Assembly (NCBI GenBank): GCA_964641715.1
Contig: CAZXMB010000006.1
Location: 1-31,389, forward strand
Origin: CAZXMB01 sp964641715
GTDB lineage: Bacteria > Desulfobacterota > BSN033 > UBA1163
Reading direction: 5' to 3'
DNA: 31,389 nucleotides
This document shows positions 1 to 6,942 of the stretch, piece after piece; positions within the stretch are counted from its first letter, which is position 1, and each line of letters begins with the position of its first letter. The notes below the pieces were generated by a model, which did not search any database, was not told the origin of the DNA, and worked only from the letters and a program-made list of their open reading frames with translations. The position numbers and the translations under genes are program-made.

Positions 1-3
1 TTA

Positions 4-1890
4 TCATTCGATCGCTCCAAATTTGCAGGCCTGGATACAGGAACGACAGCGGATACACCTCTCCCGGTCAATGAACGCAGGCGTCTTCTTCTCCCAGGTG
101 ATCGCCTCGACCGGACAGGCCTTCTTACAGAGGCCGCACTGCTTGCATTTCTCTTCGATCACATGAAACCGGATCAGATTGACACAGAGCAGAGCCGGGC
201 ACCTCTTGTCCCGGATATGGGCCTCGTACTCCTCCCGAAAATAACGGATGGTCGACAGTACGGGATTCGGTGCCGTTTTACCAAGACCGCAATGGGAGGT
301 GTTCTTAATGTGCTCTCCGAGTTCTTCGAGAAGTCCGATATCTTCGGTCCTTCCTTCGCCTTTAGTGATTCGGTTCAGGATATTGAGCATGGCCTTCATT
401 CCTATCCGGCAGGGGACACATTTCCCGCAGGATTCGTCGACTGAAAACTCTGTAAAGAATCGAGCCGTGTCCACGATGCAGGTGGAATCATTCATCACCA
501 CCAGGCCCCCCGAACCCATCATGGCTCCTGCCTGATCAAGGGAGTCAAAGTCGACCTCCGTATCCAGGAGTGAGGCAGGAAGGCAGGCACCCGAAGGGCC
601 TCCGATCTGAATGGCCTTAAACTCCCTCTTTTCAGGGATCCCCCCTCCGATATCATAGACAATCGTCCTTAAGGTCGTCCCCATGGGGACCTCAACGAGT
701 CCAACATTTTGGACCCTTCCGGTGAGGGCAAAGACCTTCGTCCCTTTTGATCCCCTGGTCCCAATGGAGGCAAACCATTTTCCTCCGCCGAGAAAGATGG
801 AGGGGATATTGGCAAAGGTCTCGACATTGTTCAGAACGGTGGGTTGTCCCCAGAGGCCCGCCTCGGTGGATCGGGGAGGTTTGACCCTCGGCATCCCCCG
901 TTTTCCTTCCAGGGAATACATCAGGGCAGTGGATTCCCCGCATACAAAGGCGCCTGCACCCGGGTAGATCCCGATATCAAAATCGAAGTGAGTTCCCATG
1001 ATGTTTTTTCCGAGAAGCCCGTAATCCCTGGCCTGTTCAATCGCTATCGCCAGCCTCCGGATCGCCAGAGGATACTCTGCCCTCACGTAGATATAACCCT
1101 GGTGGGAATCCAGGGCATAACCACAGATGATCATCCCTTCCAGCACTGCATGGGGATCCGCTTCGAGGACGGAGCGATCCATAAAGGCACCGGGATCACC
1201 TTCGTCACCGTTACAGATCACATATTTCGGGAATTGAGCATAGCGTCTCCCTTCCTCCCACTTCTTGCCGGTTGGAAATCCGGCGCCCCCGCGTCCCCTC
1301 AATCCAGAAACCTTCACCTCCTCGATCACTTCTTCAGGCCCCATCGAAGAAAGAACCTTTGCCAGAGCGAAATAAGCCCCACGGGCAATCGCCTCTTCGA
1401 TCTTTTCCGGATCGATCAGGCCTCTGTTCCTGAGAACCCAGAGGGTCTGATGTTTGAAGAATGGAATCTCCATCACTCTCGGTATCTCTTTCCATGAGGA
1501 AGGGATCTGCACGCCCTCACCATCCTCAATGGCCAGGGCAAAAGGTTTCACAATTTCTCCCCTGAGGACATGGGAATCAAAAATTTCCCGGACTTTTTCC
1601 TCATTGAGATCACAATATTTGACAGGGGGGAGTCCTGCCGATTGAATGGTCATCATGGGTTCCCGGGAACAGAGACCCGCACAGCCCGATCGGACGATCC
1701 TGATGTCCTTTATTCCCTTCCCCTCTATCTCTTTGCAGAGGATGTCATCCAGTCGTTTCATTCCAGCGGCGATTCCGCAGGTCCCCATATGGAGGTTGAT
1801 CACCATCCGGAATCCCCCCTCTTTGAAAGAAAGATCGAGGTTTTCCTTCTCCTGAATGGTCCTCAGATCATCGGAAGTCAATATTCTCAT
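4..1890 (-). CDS. NuoF/HydB-like NADH-binding Fe-S flavoprotein with extra N- and C-terminal Fe-S domains
   Basis: This is the NADH-oxidising, FMN-binding subunit of a soluble electron-transfer complex (NuoF/HydB/HndC family). Domains in order in 628 aa: an N-terminal thioredoxin-like 2Fe-2S region with visible Cys38, Cys70 and Cys74; the FMN/NADH-binding core with GRGGAGF at 199-205 and the CNGDEGDPGAF motif; an SLBB-like stretch; the NuoF 4Fe-4S motif CGKCVPC with a later HCGLGK cysteine; and a C-terminal 2x[4Fe-4S] ferredoxin (Cys582/585/588/592 and 612/615/618/622). NuoF of complex I lacks both terminal extensions. The architecture therefore fits hydrogenase- or formate-dehydrogenase-linked, often bifurcating, complexes, but no catalytic partner lies inside the window. 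The stop is a tandem TGA-TAA at the window edge, so partners may lie beyond position 1. The ATG start follows a GGGTGA-type ribosome site. It is divergent from the gcvH-like operon. Confidence 0.93.
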   Translation of the reverse strand: MRILTSDDLRTIQEKENLDLSFKEGGFRMVINLHMGTCGIAAGMKRLDDILCKEIEGKGIKDIRIVRSGCAGLCSREPMMTIQSAGLPPVKYCDLNEEKVREIFDSHVLRGEIVKPFALAIEDGEGVQIPSSWKEIPRVMEIPFFKHQTLWVLRNRGLIDPEKIEEAIARGAYFALAKVLSSMGPEEVIEEVKVSGLRGRGGAGFPTGKKWEEGRRYAQFPKYVICNGDEGDPGAFMDRSVLEADPHAVLEGMIICGYALDSHQGYIYVRAEYPLAIRRLAIAIEQARDYGLLGKNIMGTHFDFDIGIYPGAGAFVCGESTALMYSLEGKRGMPRVKPPRSTEAGLWGQPTVLNNVETFANIPSIFLGGGKWFASIGTRGSKGTKVFALTGRVQNVGLVEVPMGTTLRTIVYDIGGGIPEKREFKAIQIGGPSGACLPASLLDTEVDFDSLDQAGAMMGSGGLVVMNDSTCIVDTARFFTEFSVDESCGKCVPCRIGMKAMLNILNRITKGEGRTEDIGLLEELGEHIKNTSHCGLGKTAPNPVLSTIRYFREEYEAHIRDKRCPALLCVNLIRFHVIEEKCKQCGLCKKACPVEAITWEKKTPAFIDRERCIRCRSCIQACKFGAIE

Positions 1891-1893
1891 ACT

Positions 1894-1905
1894 TCACCCG
1901 GGTGA
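1894..1905. promoter_or_regulatory. 12-bp perfect palindrome at the ribosome-binding site of the NuoF-like gene
   Basis: TCACCCGGGTGA reads the same on both strands and covers the probable ribosome-binding sequence (GGGTGA in minus orientation), four bases before the ATG at 1890. It could fold in mRNA or be a protein site. No function can be assigned from sequence alone, and a palindrome of this size may be chance. Confidence 0.3.
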
Positions 1906-2013
1906 GAGGATAAATGGGGTAGTCTCAGAGGAGGATGGATAGGAATGCTCAAAGGAGTGATCATGGTAAAATATCCGACTTAGTCCAGACATCTTCTATT
2001 TAGAGACCGTGAT

Positions 2014-2041
2014 CAATGTATCATTGTATAAATGATTCATT
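2014..2041. promoter_or_regulatory. Tandem dyads, candidate repressor operator
   Basis: Two related palindromes lie side by side: CAATGTATCATTG (2014-2026) and AATGATTCATT (2031-2041). They share the core AATG-N2/3-CATT, with starts 16 bp apart. They cover the -10 and spacer of the minus-strand promoter proposed at 2025-2053. The motif resembles the TGAATGA/TCATTCA half-sites of TetR-type fatty-acid regulators, which would fit the acyl-CoA synthetase nearby; this link is inference. Caution: the same 11-mer AATGATTCATT also occurs at 23761-23771 between rpmI and rplT. Confidence 0.4.
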
Positions 2042-2053
2042 CAGATTAATCAA
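2025..2053 (-). promoter_or_regulatory. Candidate sigma-70 promoter for the NuoF-like gene
   Basis: On the minus strand, TTGATT (2053-2048), a 17-bp spacer and TATACA (2030-2025) match four of six consensus bases in each box. It would give a leader of about 130 nt before the ATG at 1890. The spacer is almost exactly filled by one of the dyads, as expected for a repressed promoter. Prediction only. Confidence 0.4.
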
Positions 2054-2098
2054 GCTTTTTTCCCCTAACGGTGAATAAGTTCAAAAAAACAAAAAAAC

Positions 2099-2127
2099 TT
2101 GTGATGGAATGATTTTTATAGTATATA
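2099..2127 (+). promoter_or_regulatory. Candidate sigma-70 promoter for the gcvH-hdrD-hdrE-like operon
   Basis: TTGTGA (2099-2104), a 17-bp spacer and TATATA (2122-2127) lie 31 bp upstream of the gcvH-like ATG, inside an AT-rich stretch. A ribosome site (AAGGAAAGGGGG, 2139-2149) follows. Each box matches four of six consensus bases. Confidence 0.4.
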
Positions 2128-2158
2128 GCCATCAAAAAAGGAAAGGGGGATCTGACCG

Positions 2159-2584
2159 ATGGAAATAGAAGGGTATCTTTTTCCGGACGATTTGTATTAT
2201 CACAAAGAGCACTTCTGGGCCAGAGTGGAGGGCGGTTCAGTGACCGTAGGCACCACCGATTTCGCTCAAAAATTGGCAGGAGAGATCGTCTTTGTTGAAC
2301 TCCCCTCTTCGGGGAGGAACGTAGAACAGGGGAAACCCTGCGGTTCCATGGAATCCGGGAAATGGGTGGGACGGATCTATGCGCCCCTCTCCGGAAAGGT
2401 GGAATCGCCAAACGAGGAGCTTGAGGATTCTCCTGAATTCATCAATGAGAGCCCTTACCAAAAGGGATGGATGTTCAAGATCAATCCTTCGAACCTGCAG
2501 GAGGAACTGAAAAATTTGATGAAGGTGGGTGACCTGGGGACTTTCATCAAGACTGAGATTGAGAGGATAAAGAAGAAGGAATAG
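2159..2584 (+). CDS. gcvH: GcvH-like lipoyl carrier protein
   Basis: This 141-aa protein has the full biotinyl/lipoyl fold of glycine cleavage H protein. The expected lipoylated residue is Lys68 in the motif ESGKW, followed by the IYAPLSG turn. Canonical H proteins usually read ES(V/A)KA at this site, so the surroundings of the lysine differ. No P, T or L glycine-cleavage genes are near. The gene is instead followed, 83 bp on, by an HdrD-like Fe-S protein and a cytochrome b subunit. This recalls the lipoate-binding LbpA proteins that work with sHdr complexes in sulfur oxidisers, but no sHdr set is visible. H-protein homology is certain; its role as an electron or C1 carrier for the neighbouring Hdr-like proteins is inference. 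A strong ribosome site at 2139-2149 supports the ATG. Confidence 0.88.
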   Translation: MEIEGYLFPDDLYYHKEHFWARVEGGSVTVGTTDFAQKLAGEIVFVELPSSGRNVEQGKPCGSMESGKWVGRIYAPLSGKVESPNEELEDSPEFINESPYQKGWMFKINPSNLQEELKNLMKVGDLGTFIKTEIERIKKKE

Positions 2585-2667
2585 GGTGTTTTCCCTTTCA
2601 CTCTGAGCTATCATTTAATCAAAAAAGTTGTCCGAAATAGGGTCCGTATCACCGGACCAATCCTGAC

Positions 2668-3861
2668 GTGACCATGGACCTCTCCAAGCTTTCTCCCAAA
2701 CAGATACTGGAGATCGATGCCTGCACGAGATGCGGGGAATGCCTCAACTACTGTCCTGTCTACTCCCAGAGGAAAGAAGAGGCCATTAACCCAAGGGGCA
2801 AAATCCAGGCGATCAAAAGGTTGATCCGGTCCCAATACGGCCTCTGGGCAAGGATATTGGGTCCCAGGAAACTTGATGAAGAAAGTTTAAAGAAATTTTC
2901 AGAAATGGTCTATCACTGCACGCTTTGCGGAGAGTGCGGTTTGCAGTGTCCGGTCTCCATCGACTCCAGAAACCTCTGGCTCGCCCTAAAAGAGGTCCTC
3001 GTTGACCTTGGCCATTATCCTAAAAACCTCGATCTGATGAAAAACAACGTCCTCACCCAGCACAACATCACGGGCGAGGATAATGGTCTGAGGGCAGAAT
3101 GGCTCGAATCCTTAGAGGATCTGCCCGATCATCGGTATCAAAAGGAGAAAGCAGAGGTGGTCTATTTTGTGGGTTGTGTGGCCTCTTATTACCCCATGGC
3201 CCATAAGATCCCTCAGGGTTTTGTGAAGATTTTAAATAAGACAGGAACTGACTTCACCCTGTTAGGGGGAACGGAGTGGTGCTGTGGTTTCCCTTTGATC
3301 GGCGCAGGGTTTAAAAAAGAGGTTCATGAACTGATCCGGCATAATATCGAAGGGGTTGAAAAGAGAGGAGCCCATTCGGTCATCTTCTCCTGTCCCTCCT
3401 GCTACCATACATGGCATGAAGAGTATAAAAGCAATCTGAAGCTCTACCATTCCACTCAATTTATTTTAAAACTGATCAGGGAGGGGAAGATCCATTTCAG
3501 GGAGGGAGATAAAGTTAAGGTGACCTACCATGACCCCTGTGACCTGGGGAGGGTGAGCGGTATCTATCAGGTTCCGAGAGAGATCCTCCGGTCGATGCCG
3601 GGGGTGGAGTTGATCGAGCTTGCGGACCATGGGGAAGGATGCAAATGTTGCGGAGGGGGTGGCCTCCTCGAGATGATTGATCCTGAACTGGGTGGAGCCC
3701 TTGCGAAAGAGAAGATAAAACAGATTCAGGCGACAGGAGCGGATCTGGTCATCACCGCCTGCCAGCAGTGTATCCGGACCATTCAGTCCACGGCACGGAG
3801 GATGAAGATCCCGATCAAGGTGCAGTATATCACCGATCTCGTTTTAAAACGGATGGGATAA
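2668..3861 (+). CDS. HdrD-like heterodisulfide reductase family Fe-S protein (double CCG domain)
   Basis: This 397-aa cytoplasmic Fe-S protein is built like HdrD and the GlpC/DsrK relatives. It has an N-terminal ferredoxin pair (CTRCGECLNYCP and CTLCGECGLQCP) and two cysteine-rich CCG domains. In the first, GCVAS, a WCCGFP motif and SCPSC are visible; in the second, DPCDLGR, CKCCGGGG and CQQC. In this family the CCG domains hold the non-cubane 4Fe-4S clusters that reduce disulfides. The next gene, 8 bp downstream, encodes a b-type cytochrome membrane subunit, so the pair should form an HdrDE-like membrane complex. The physiological disulfide is unknown; the preceding lipoyl protein is an attractive candidate. 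Start choice is between GTG 2668 and ATG 2674, and neither has a clear ribosome site. Confidence 0.9.
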   Translation: MTMDLSKLSPKQILEIDACTRCGECLNYCPVYSQRKEEAINPRGKIQAIKRLIRSQYGLWARILGPRKLDEESLKKFSEMVYHCTLCGECGLQCPVSIDSRNLWLALKEVLVDLGHYPKNLDLMKNNVLTQHNITGEDNGLRAEWLESLEDLPDHRYQKEKAEVVYFVGCVASYYPMAHKIPQGFVKILNKTGTDFTLLGGTEWCCGFPLIGAGFKKEVHELIRHNIEGVEKRGAHSVIFSCPSCYHTWHEEYKSNLKLYHSTQFILKLIREGKIHFREGDKVKVTYHDPCDLGRVSGIYQVPREILRSMPGVELIELADHGEGCKCCGGGGLLEMIDPELGGALAKEKIKQIQATGADLVITACQQCIRTIQSTARRMKIPIKVQYITDLVLKRMG

Positions 3862-3869
3862 AGAGGGTT

Positions 3870-4718
3870 ATGGAAAAACATTCCATCTTTTATGCGATGT
3901 TCATCCCTTCCATGTTCCTCTTTCTTTTAGGGCTGGGATTTCGTCTGAGCCTTTATCTCCGGGGGACTCTGGAGGGAGAGGAGAATGCGACTTCATGGCG
4001 GAAGTTCGTGATCCTGCTGGATCGGGGCTGGCGAGGGTTTCGGAAGAAACCGCTCTGGTATCTTCGGGTCCTGATCAGCGATGTCATCTTCCATCGGAAA
4101 CTCTATGGCCAGTCTTTCTACAGGTGGCTCACCCATAGTCTCCTGGTCTTCGGTTTTGTCGCCACCCTCCTCGTCGACATGATCAAAGGGTTTACCACAG
4201 GGTATCTTGTGGAATGGAGCCGTTCTCTCCCCGTCTTCTCTTTTGCTCATGCTTTTGAGACGGGGCGGATCAGACCCTTCCTTGACTTCTCCCTCGAATT
4301 CTTCAGCTTTCTCATTCTGGCTGGCTGCGTTTTAGCCATTGTCCGGCGTTTTATCTTTAAGCCGGATCAGTTGCGGACGGAAGAAGAGGACATCATCACC
4401 CTTCTTTTCATTCTCTTCTTAGAGCTCTCCGGATTCTTCATTGAGGGATACCGGATTGCTCATCCCGAAGTGGTTACCCGTCGTGTCTATATGGCTAATT
4501 TTACTCCTCCAAGTGCTAATAACTGGCTCTCTTTCGGAGGATATCTACTGTCTCTATTTTTGAAGGAGATGACAGTCGATCCTGATTTTCTATGGTACCT
4601 TCATGTGATTCCCAGTCTTATCTTTTTTATTTATATTCCCCATTCCAAACTTCTTCATATCTTCACCTCCTCTGTCACAGTCATTGCGGATAGGGCAAAA
4701 AAGAAGCCGCTTTCTTGA
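3870..4718 (+). CDS. HdrE/NarI-like cytochrome b membrane subunit
   Basis: This 282-aa polytopic membrane protein has about five hydrophobic spans: roughly residues 6-30, 86-108, 137-163, 174-197 and 240-268. Histidines suited to b-heme ligation sit at or near the membrane faces (His75, His89, His198, His245, His258, His263). The last two lie in an HSKLLH motif like those of HdrE, DsrM and NarI. The likely role is to exchange electrons between the membrane quinone pool and the HdrD-like partner. The ATG at 3870 follows AAAGAGGG by two bases and starts 8 bp after the hdrD-like stop. An upstream extension in frame overlaps the previous gene and is not membrane-like, so it was not used. Confidence 0.85.
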   Translation: MEKHSIFYAMFIPSMFLFLLGLGFRLSLYLRGTLEGEENATSWRKFVILLDRGWRGFRKKPLWYLRVLISDVIFHRKLYGQSFYRWLTHSLLVFGFVATLLVDMIKGFTTGYLVEWSRSLPVFSFAHAFETGRIRPFLDFSLEFFSFLILAGCVLAIVRRFIFKPDQLRTEEEDIITLLFILFLELSGFFIEGYRIAHPEVVTRRVYMANFTPPSANNWLSFGGYLLSLFLKEMTVDPDFLWYLHVIPSLIFFIYIPHSKLLHIFTSSVTVIADRAKKKPLS

Positions 4719-4796
4719 ATTGGCAATGAGCCCGTCCTTCAAAAAATATACGAATTTCATTTAATATATTGAAATGATTATAAAAAAAACTTAAGC

Positions 4797-4825
4797 TTGA
4801 CAAATTAGACCAATGGTGATAATGA
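4797..4825 (+). promoter_or_regulatory. Candidate promoter of the acyl-CoA synthetase gene
   Basis: A perfect -35 box TTGACA (4797-4802) is followed by GATAAT/TAATGA at 4818-4825, giving 15-17 bp spacing depending on the -10 chosen. It lies in an AT-rich 149-bp gap after the cytochrome gene. The next gene can therefore be transcribed on its own. A strong ribosome site (AAGGAGGG, 4853-4860) follows. Confidence 0.45.
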
Positions 4826-4867
4826 AAAAAATCACAAATATGCTTAAATCATAAGGAGGGAATATTT

Positions 4868-6445
4868 ATGACGATTAGCAAATGGATGACAGCAGGGACG
4901 ATTCTTAAGATGATGGCAATGCAGTATCCTGATAAACCCGGCGCCGGCGATAAGTTCAGGAAAATGACATTTAAGCAGTGGAATGACCGAAGCTGCCGCT
5001 TAGCCAATGCATTGAACCGGTTGGGAGTGAAGAAGGGCGATCGTTTTGCCATTCTGGCCTACAACTGCGTCGAATGGATGGAGATTTATGCAGCTTCTGC
5101 AAAAGGCGGGCAGGTAACAGTTCCTATCATGTTTCGCCTTGCGCCTCCTGAGATCGAATATATTGTGAATCACGCTGAGTGTAAGGCATTTTTTGTGGCA
5201 AAGGAATTCGTTCCAATGGTCAATTCCCTTCGCACCAAACTCCCGAATATCCCGCCTGAAAATTTTGTCTACTGGGGAGATGATCAGGTTCCCGAGGGGT
5301 ATCAATCCTATGAAAAATTGATTGCCCAGGCCTCTCCTGGAGAACCGGATGTGATCGTGGATGCGGAGGATATGTGGAACCTGATGTACACCTCCGGGAC
5401 AACCGGCAAACCCAAGGGGGTGGTCCGGACCCACGAAGGAAATGTCGCCCAGTATGTTCTCAACGGGATCAATATGGGCCTGAAACCGGACGACTGCGTG
5501 ATGCTGGTGATGCCCATGTGCCATATCAATTCCATCTACTATTCCTTCACCTATACCTATGTCAGCGCCAGGGTCTTTGTCTATAATATGGTCAGTTTCG
5601 ATCCGGTCGATCTATTGAAGACAATCGAAAGGGAGAAGATCACTTTCACCTCTCTTGTTCCCACCCATTATATAATGATGCTTTCTCTTCCTGACGAGGT
5701 GAAGCGAAGCATTAATGTCAGTTCGATCCGCCAGCTTCTCATCTCCTCCGCACCTGCGAGAAAGGATACGAAATTGGCCATCATGGACTATTTCAAGAAT
5801 GCAGAGCTCTGGGAGGCCTATGGCTCAACAGAGGCAGGGCTGGTCACCCTCCTGAGGCCTGAGGAGCAATTTAAAAAATTGGGCTCCATTGGGAGGGAGA
5901 TCTTTGGTACAGACCGGATCAAAATCCTGGATGAGAATGGAAAAGAGGTCCCAAGGGGGCAGGTCGGTGAGCTCTATTCAAGGACTCCCCATGTCTTTAA
6001 AGAATACTGGAAGGATCCAGAAAGAACGAAGACAGCTTTCAAGGGAGAATGGTTTTCCGCAGGGGATATGGCATATCAGGATGCGGATGGATATTTTGTT
6101 CTGGTCGATCGGAAGGCCAACATGATCATCACCGGCGGTGAGAATGTCTTCCCTTCAGAGGTGGAGAATATCCTGGGTTCTCATCCCGCGGTCAAATACG
6201 TGGCGGTCATCGGCGTTCCCCATGAGAAGTGGGGGGAGGCGGTCAAGGCAGTGGTCACCCTTCATCAGGGAAAGACAGCCACGGAAAAGGAGTTGATCGA
6301 TCTCTGCCGGGGAAAGATCGCAGGCTATAAGATTCCCAAATCCATCGATTTCATCAAGGATGAGGAGATGCCCATGACCCCGACCGGAAAGATCCTCCAC
6401 CGGATCTTAAGGGAGAGATATGGAAAGTGGAGTGAGATGAAATAG
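4868..6445 (+). CDS. AMP-forming acyl-CoA synthetase (class I adenylate-forming enzyme)
   Basis: This 525-aa enzyme activates a carboxylic acid with ATP to an acyl-adenylate and then to an acyl-CoA. Visible family motifs are the P-loop-like YTSGTTGKPKG (about 173-183), the YGSTEAG motif (about 318), the hinge region GDMAYQDADGYFVLVDR followed by ITGGENVFPSEVE, and the C-terminal catalytic lysine Lys508 in PTGK. It looks closest to the medium/long-chain, benzoate or crotonobetaine ligase subgroup, but the substrate cannot be read from sequence. A strong ribosome site (AAGGAGGG, 7 nt spacing) sets the ATG. It has its own promoter and a terminator, so it is a single-gene unit. Proximity to Hdr-like genes suggests acyl-CoA oxidation metabolism (inference). 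Confidence 0.93.
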   Translation: MTISKWMTAGTILKMMAMQYPDKPGAGDKFRKMTFKQWNDRSCRLANALNRLGVKKGDRFAILAYNCVEWMEIYAASAKGGQVTVPIMFRLAPPEIEYIVNHAECKAFFVAKEFVPMVNSLRTKLPNIPPENFVYWGDDQVPEGYQSYEKLIAQASPGEPDVIVDAEDMWNLMYTSGTTGKPKGVVRTHEGNVAQYVLNGINMGLKPDDCVMLVMPMCHINSIYYSFTYTYVSARVFVYNMVSFDPVDLLKTIEREKITFTSLVPTHYIMMLSLPDEVKRSINVSSIRQLLISSAPARKDTKLAIMDYFKNAELWEAYGSTEAGLVTLLRPEEQFKKLGSIGREIFGTDRIKILDENGKEVPRGQVGELYSRTPHVFKEYWKDPERTKTAFKGEWFSAGDMAYQDADGYFVLVDRKANMIITGGENVFPSEVENILGSHPAVKYVAVIGVPHEKWGEAVKAVVTLHQGKTATEKELIDLCRGKIAGYKIPKSIDFIKDEEMPMTPTGKILHRILRERYGKWSEMK

Positions 6446-6469
6446 CCCTTTTCCTGAAGAAGGGTCATC

Positions 6470-6502
6470 AAGGCCCAAGGAAATTCACCTTGGGCCTTTT
6501 TA
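6470..6502 (+). terminator. Intrinsic terminator after the acyl-CoA synthetase gene
   Basis: A perfect 11-bp stem, AAGGCCCAAGG (6470-6480) with CCTTGGGCCTT (6488-6498), encloses a 7-nt loop and runs into a T-tract. It is 25 bp after the stop codon. Confidence 0.92.
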
Positions 6503-6536
6503 TGTAATGCGTCCCTTAAAAGGGGCTATTTTTAAC

Positions 6537-6812
6537 GATCCGTCAGGAATATCTCCTAAAATCTTATTAAGCGGACGAATTAATATTTTTAATACGAACG
6601 CATTATATCTTTTGTAGGGCAACCCTTCAGGGTTGCTTTAAGCAAGGCTAAAGCCTTGCGCTACATGTAAAACGATTTAATGCGTTTGTATTGGTAAGGG
6701 TAACGAGCTCACTGATAGAGCAGTCGTTATTCTCATTCGTTCATCTTTCATCAGATTGAGGGGCGATCTAAGGTTTCCGCTATAAGATTTTTTCCGACAT
6801 CCCTGACGGATC
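6537..6812. repeat. 276-bp nested inverted-repeat (MITE-like) element
   Basis: The arms pair in order from outside to inside: GATCCGTCAGG (6537-6547) with 6802-6812, perfect 11 bp; AAAATCTTAT (6558-6567) with 6782-6791, perfect; AGCGGA (6570-6575) with 6776-6781; AATACGAACGCATTA (6591-6605) with 6678-6692, 14 of 15; and TGTAGGGCAA (6613-6622) with 6656-6665, 9 of 10. Two tight hairpins sit in the centre. The right arm carries about 70 bp more than the left, near 6693-6775. No gene or transposase is present and no target duplication is evident. It occupies most of the only gene-free stretch over 300 bp (6503-6942). It could be a non-autonomous mobile element or a structured RNA. Confidence 0.75.
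6613..6665. repeat. Paired-hairpin repeat core, copy 1 (REP-like)
   Basis: Two adjacent palindromes, GCAACCCT-TC-AGGGTTGC (6619-6636) and GCAAGGCTAAAGCCTTGC (6642-6659), are separated by 5 bp and bracketed by the imperfect ends TGTAG(G/C)GCAA. A second copy lies at 16901-16951, which makes this a dispersed family and not a single-use structure. Confidence 0.85.
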
Positions 6813-6859
6813 ATCAGATTCCAACGCTCGAGTGAGGTATCTTTTTATTACATTCCCTC

Positions 6860-6888
6860 TTGAAAAATATTGAATGATAGGCTATGTT
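6860..6888 (+). promoter_or_regulatory. Candidate secD promoter
   Basis: TTGAAA (6860-6865), a 17-bp spacer and TATGTT (6883-6888) lie 54 bp before secD and outside the inverted-repeat element. The boxes match five and four of six consensus bases. Confidence 0.45.
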
Positions 6889-6942
6889 TGGAAAATCCAA
6901 GGGTCCGGTGCCTTTGGTTTCATTTTTTGAGGGTAGGTTCAA

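Noticed and set aside
844..1497. A 217-codon plus-strand frame inside the NuoF-like gene
   Set aside because: Antisense shadow of a well-supported gene, with no protein-like motifs.
1891..2158. Glycine riboswitch before the gcvH-like gene
   Set aside because: No tandem aptamer-like conserved cores are visible, and the leader after the predicted promoter is too short.
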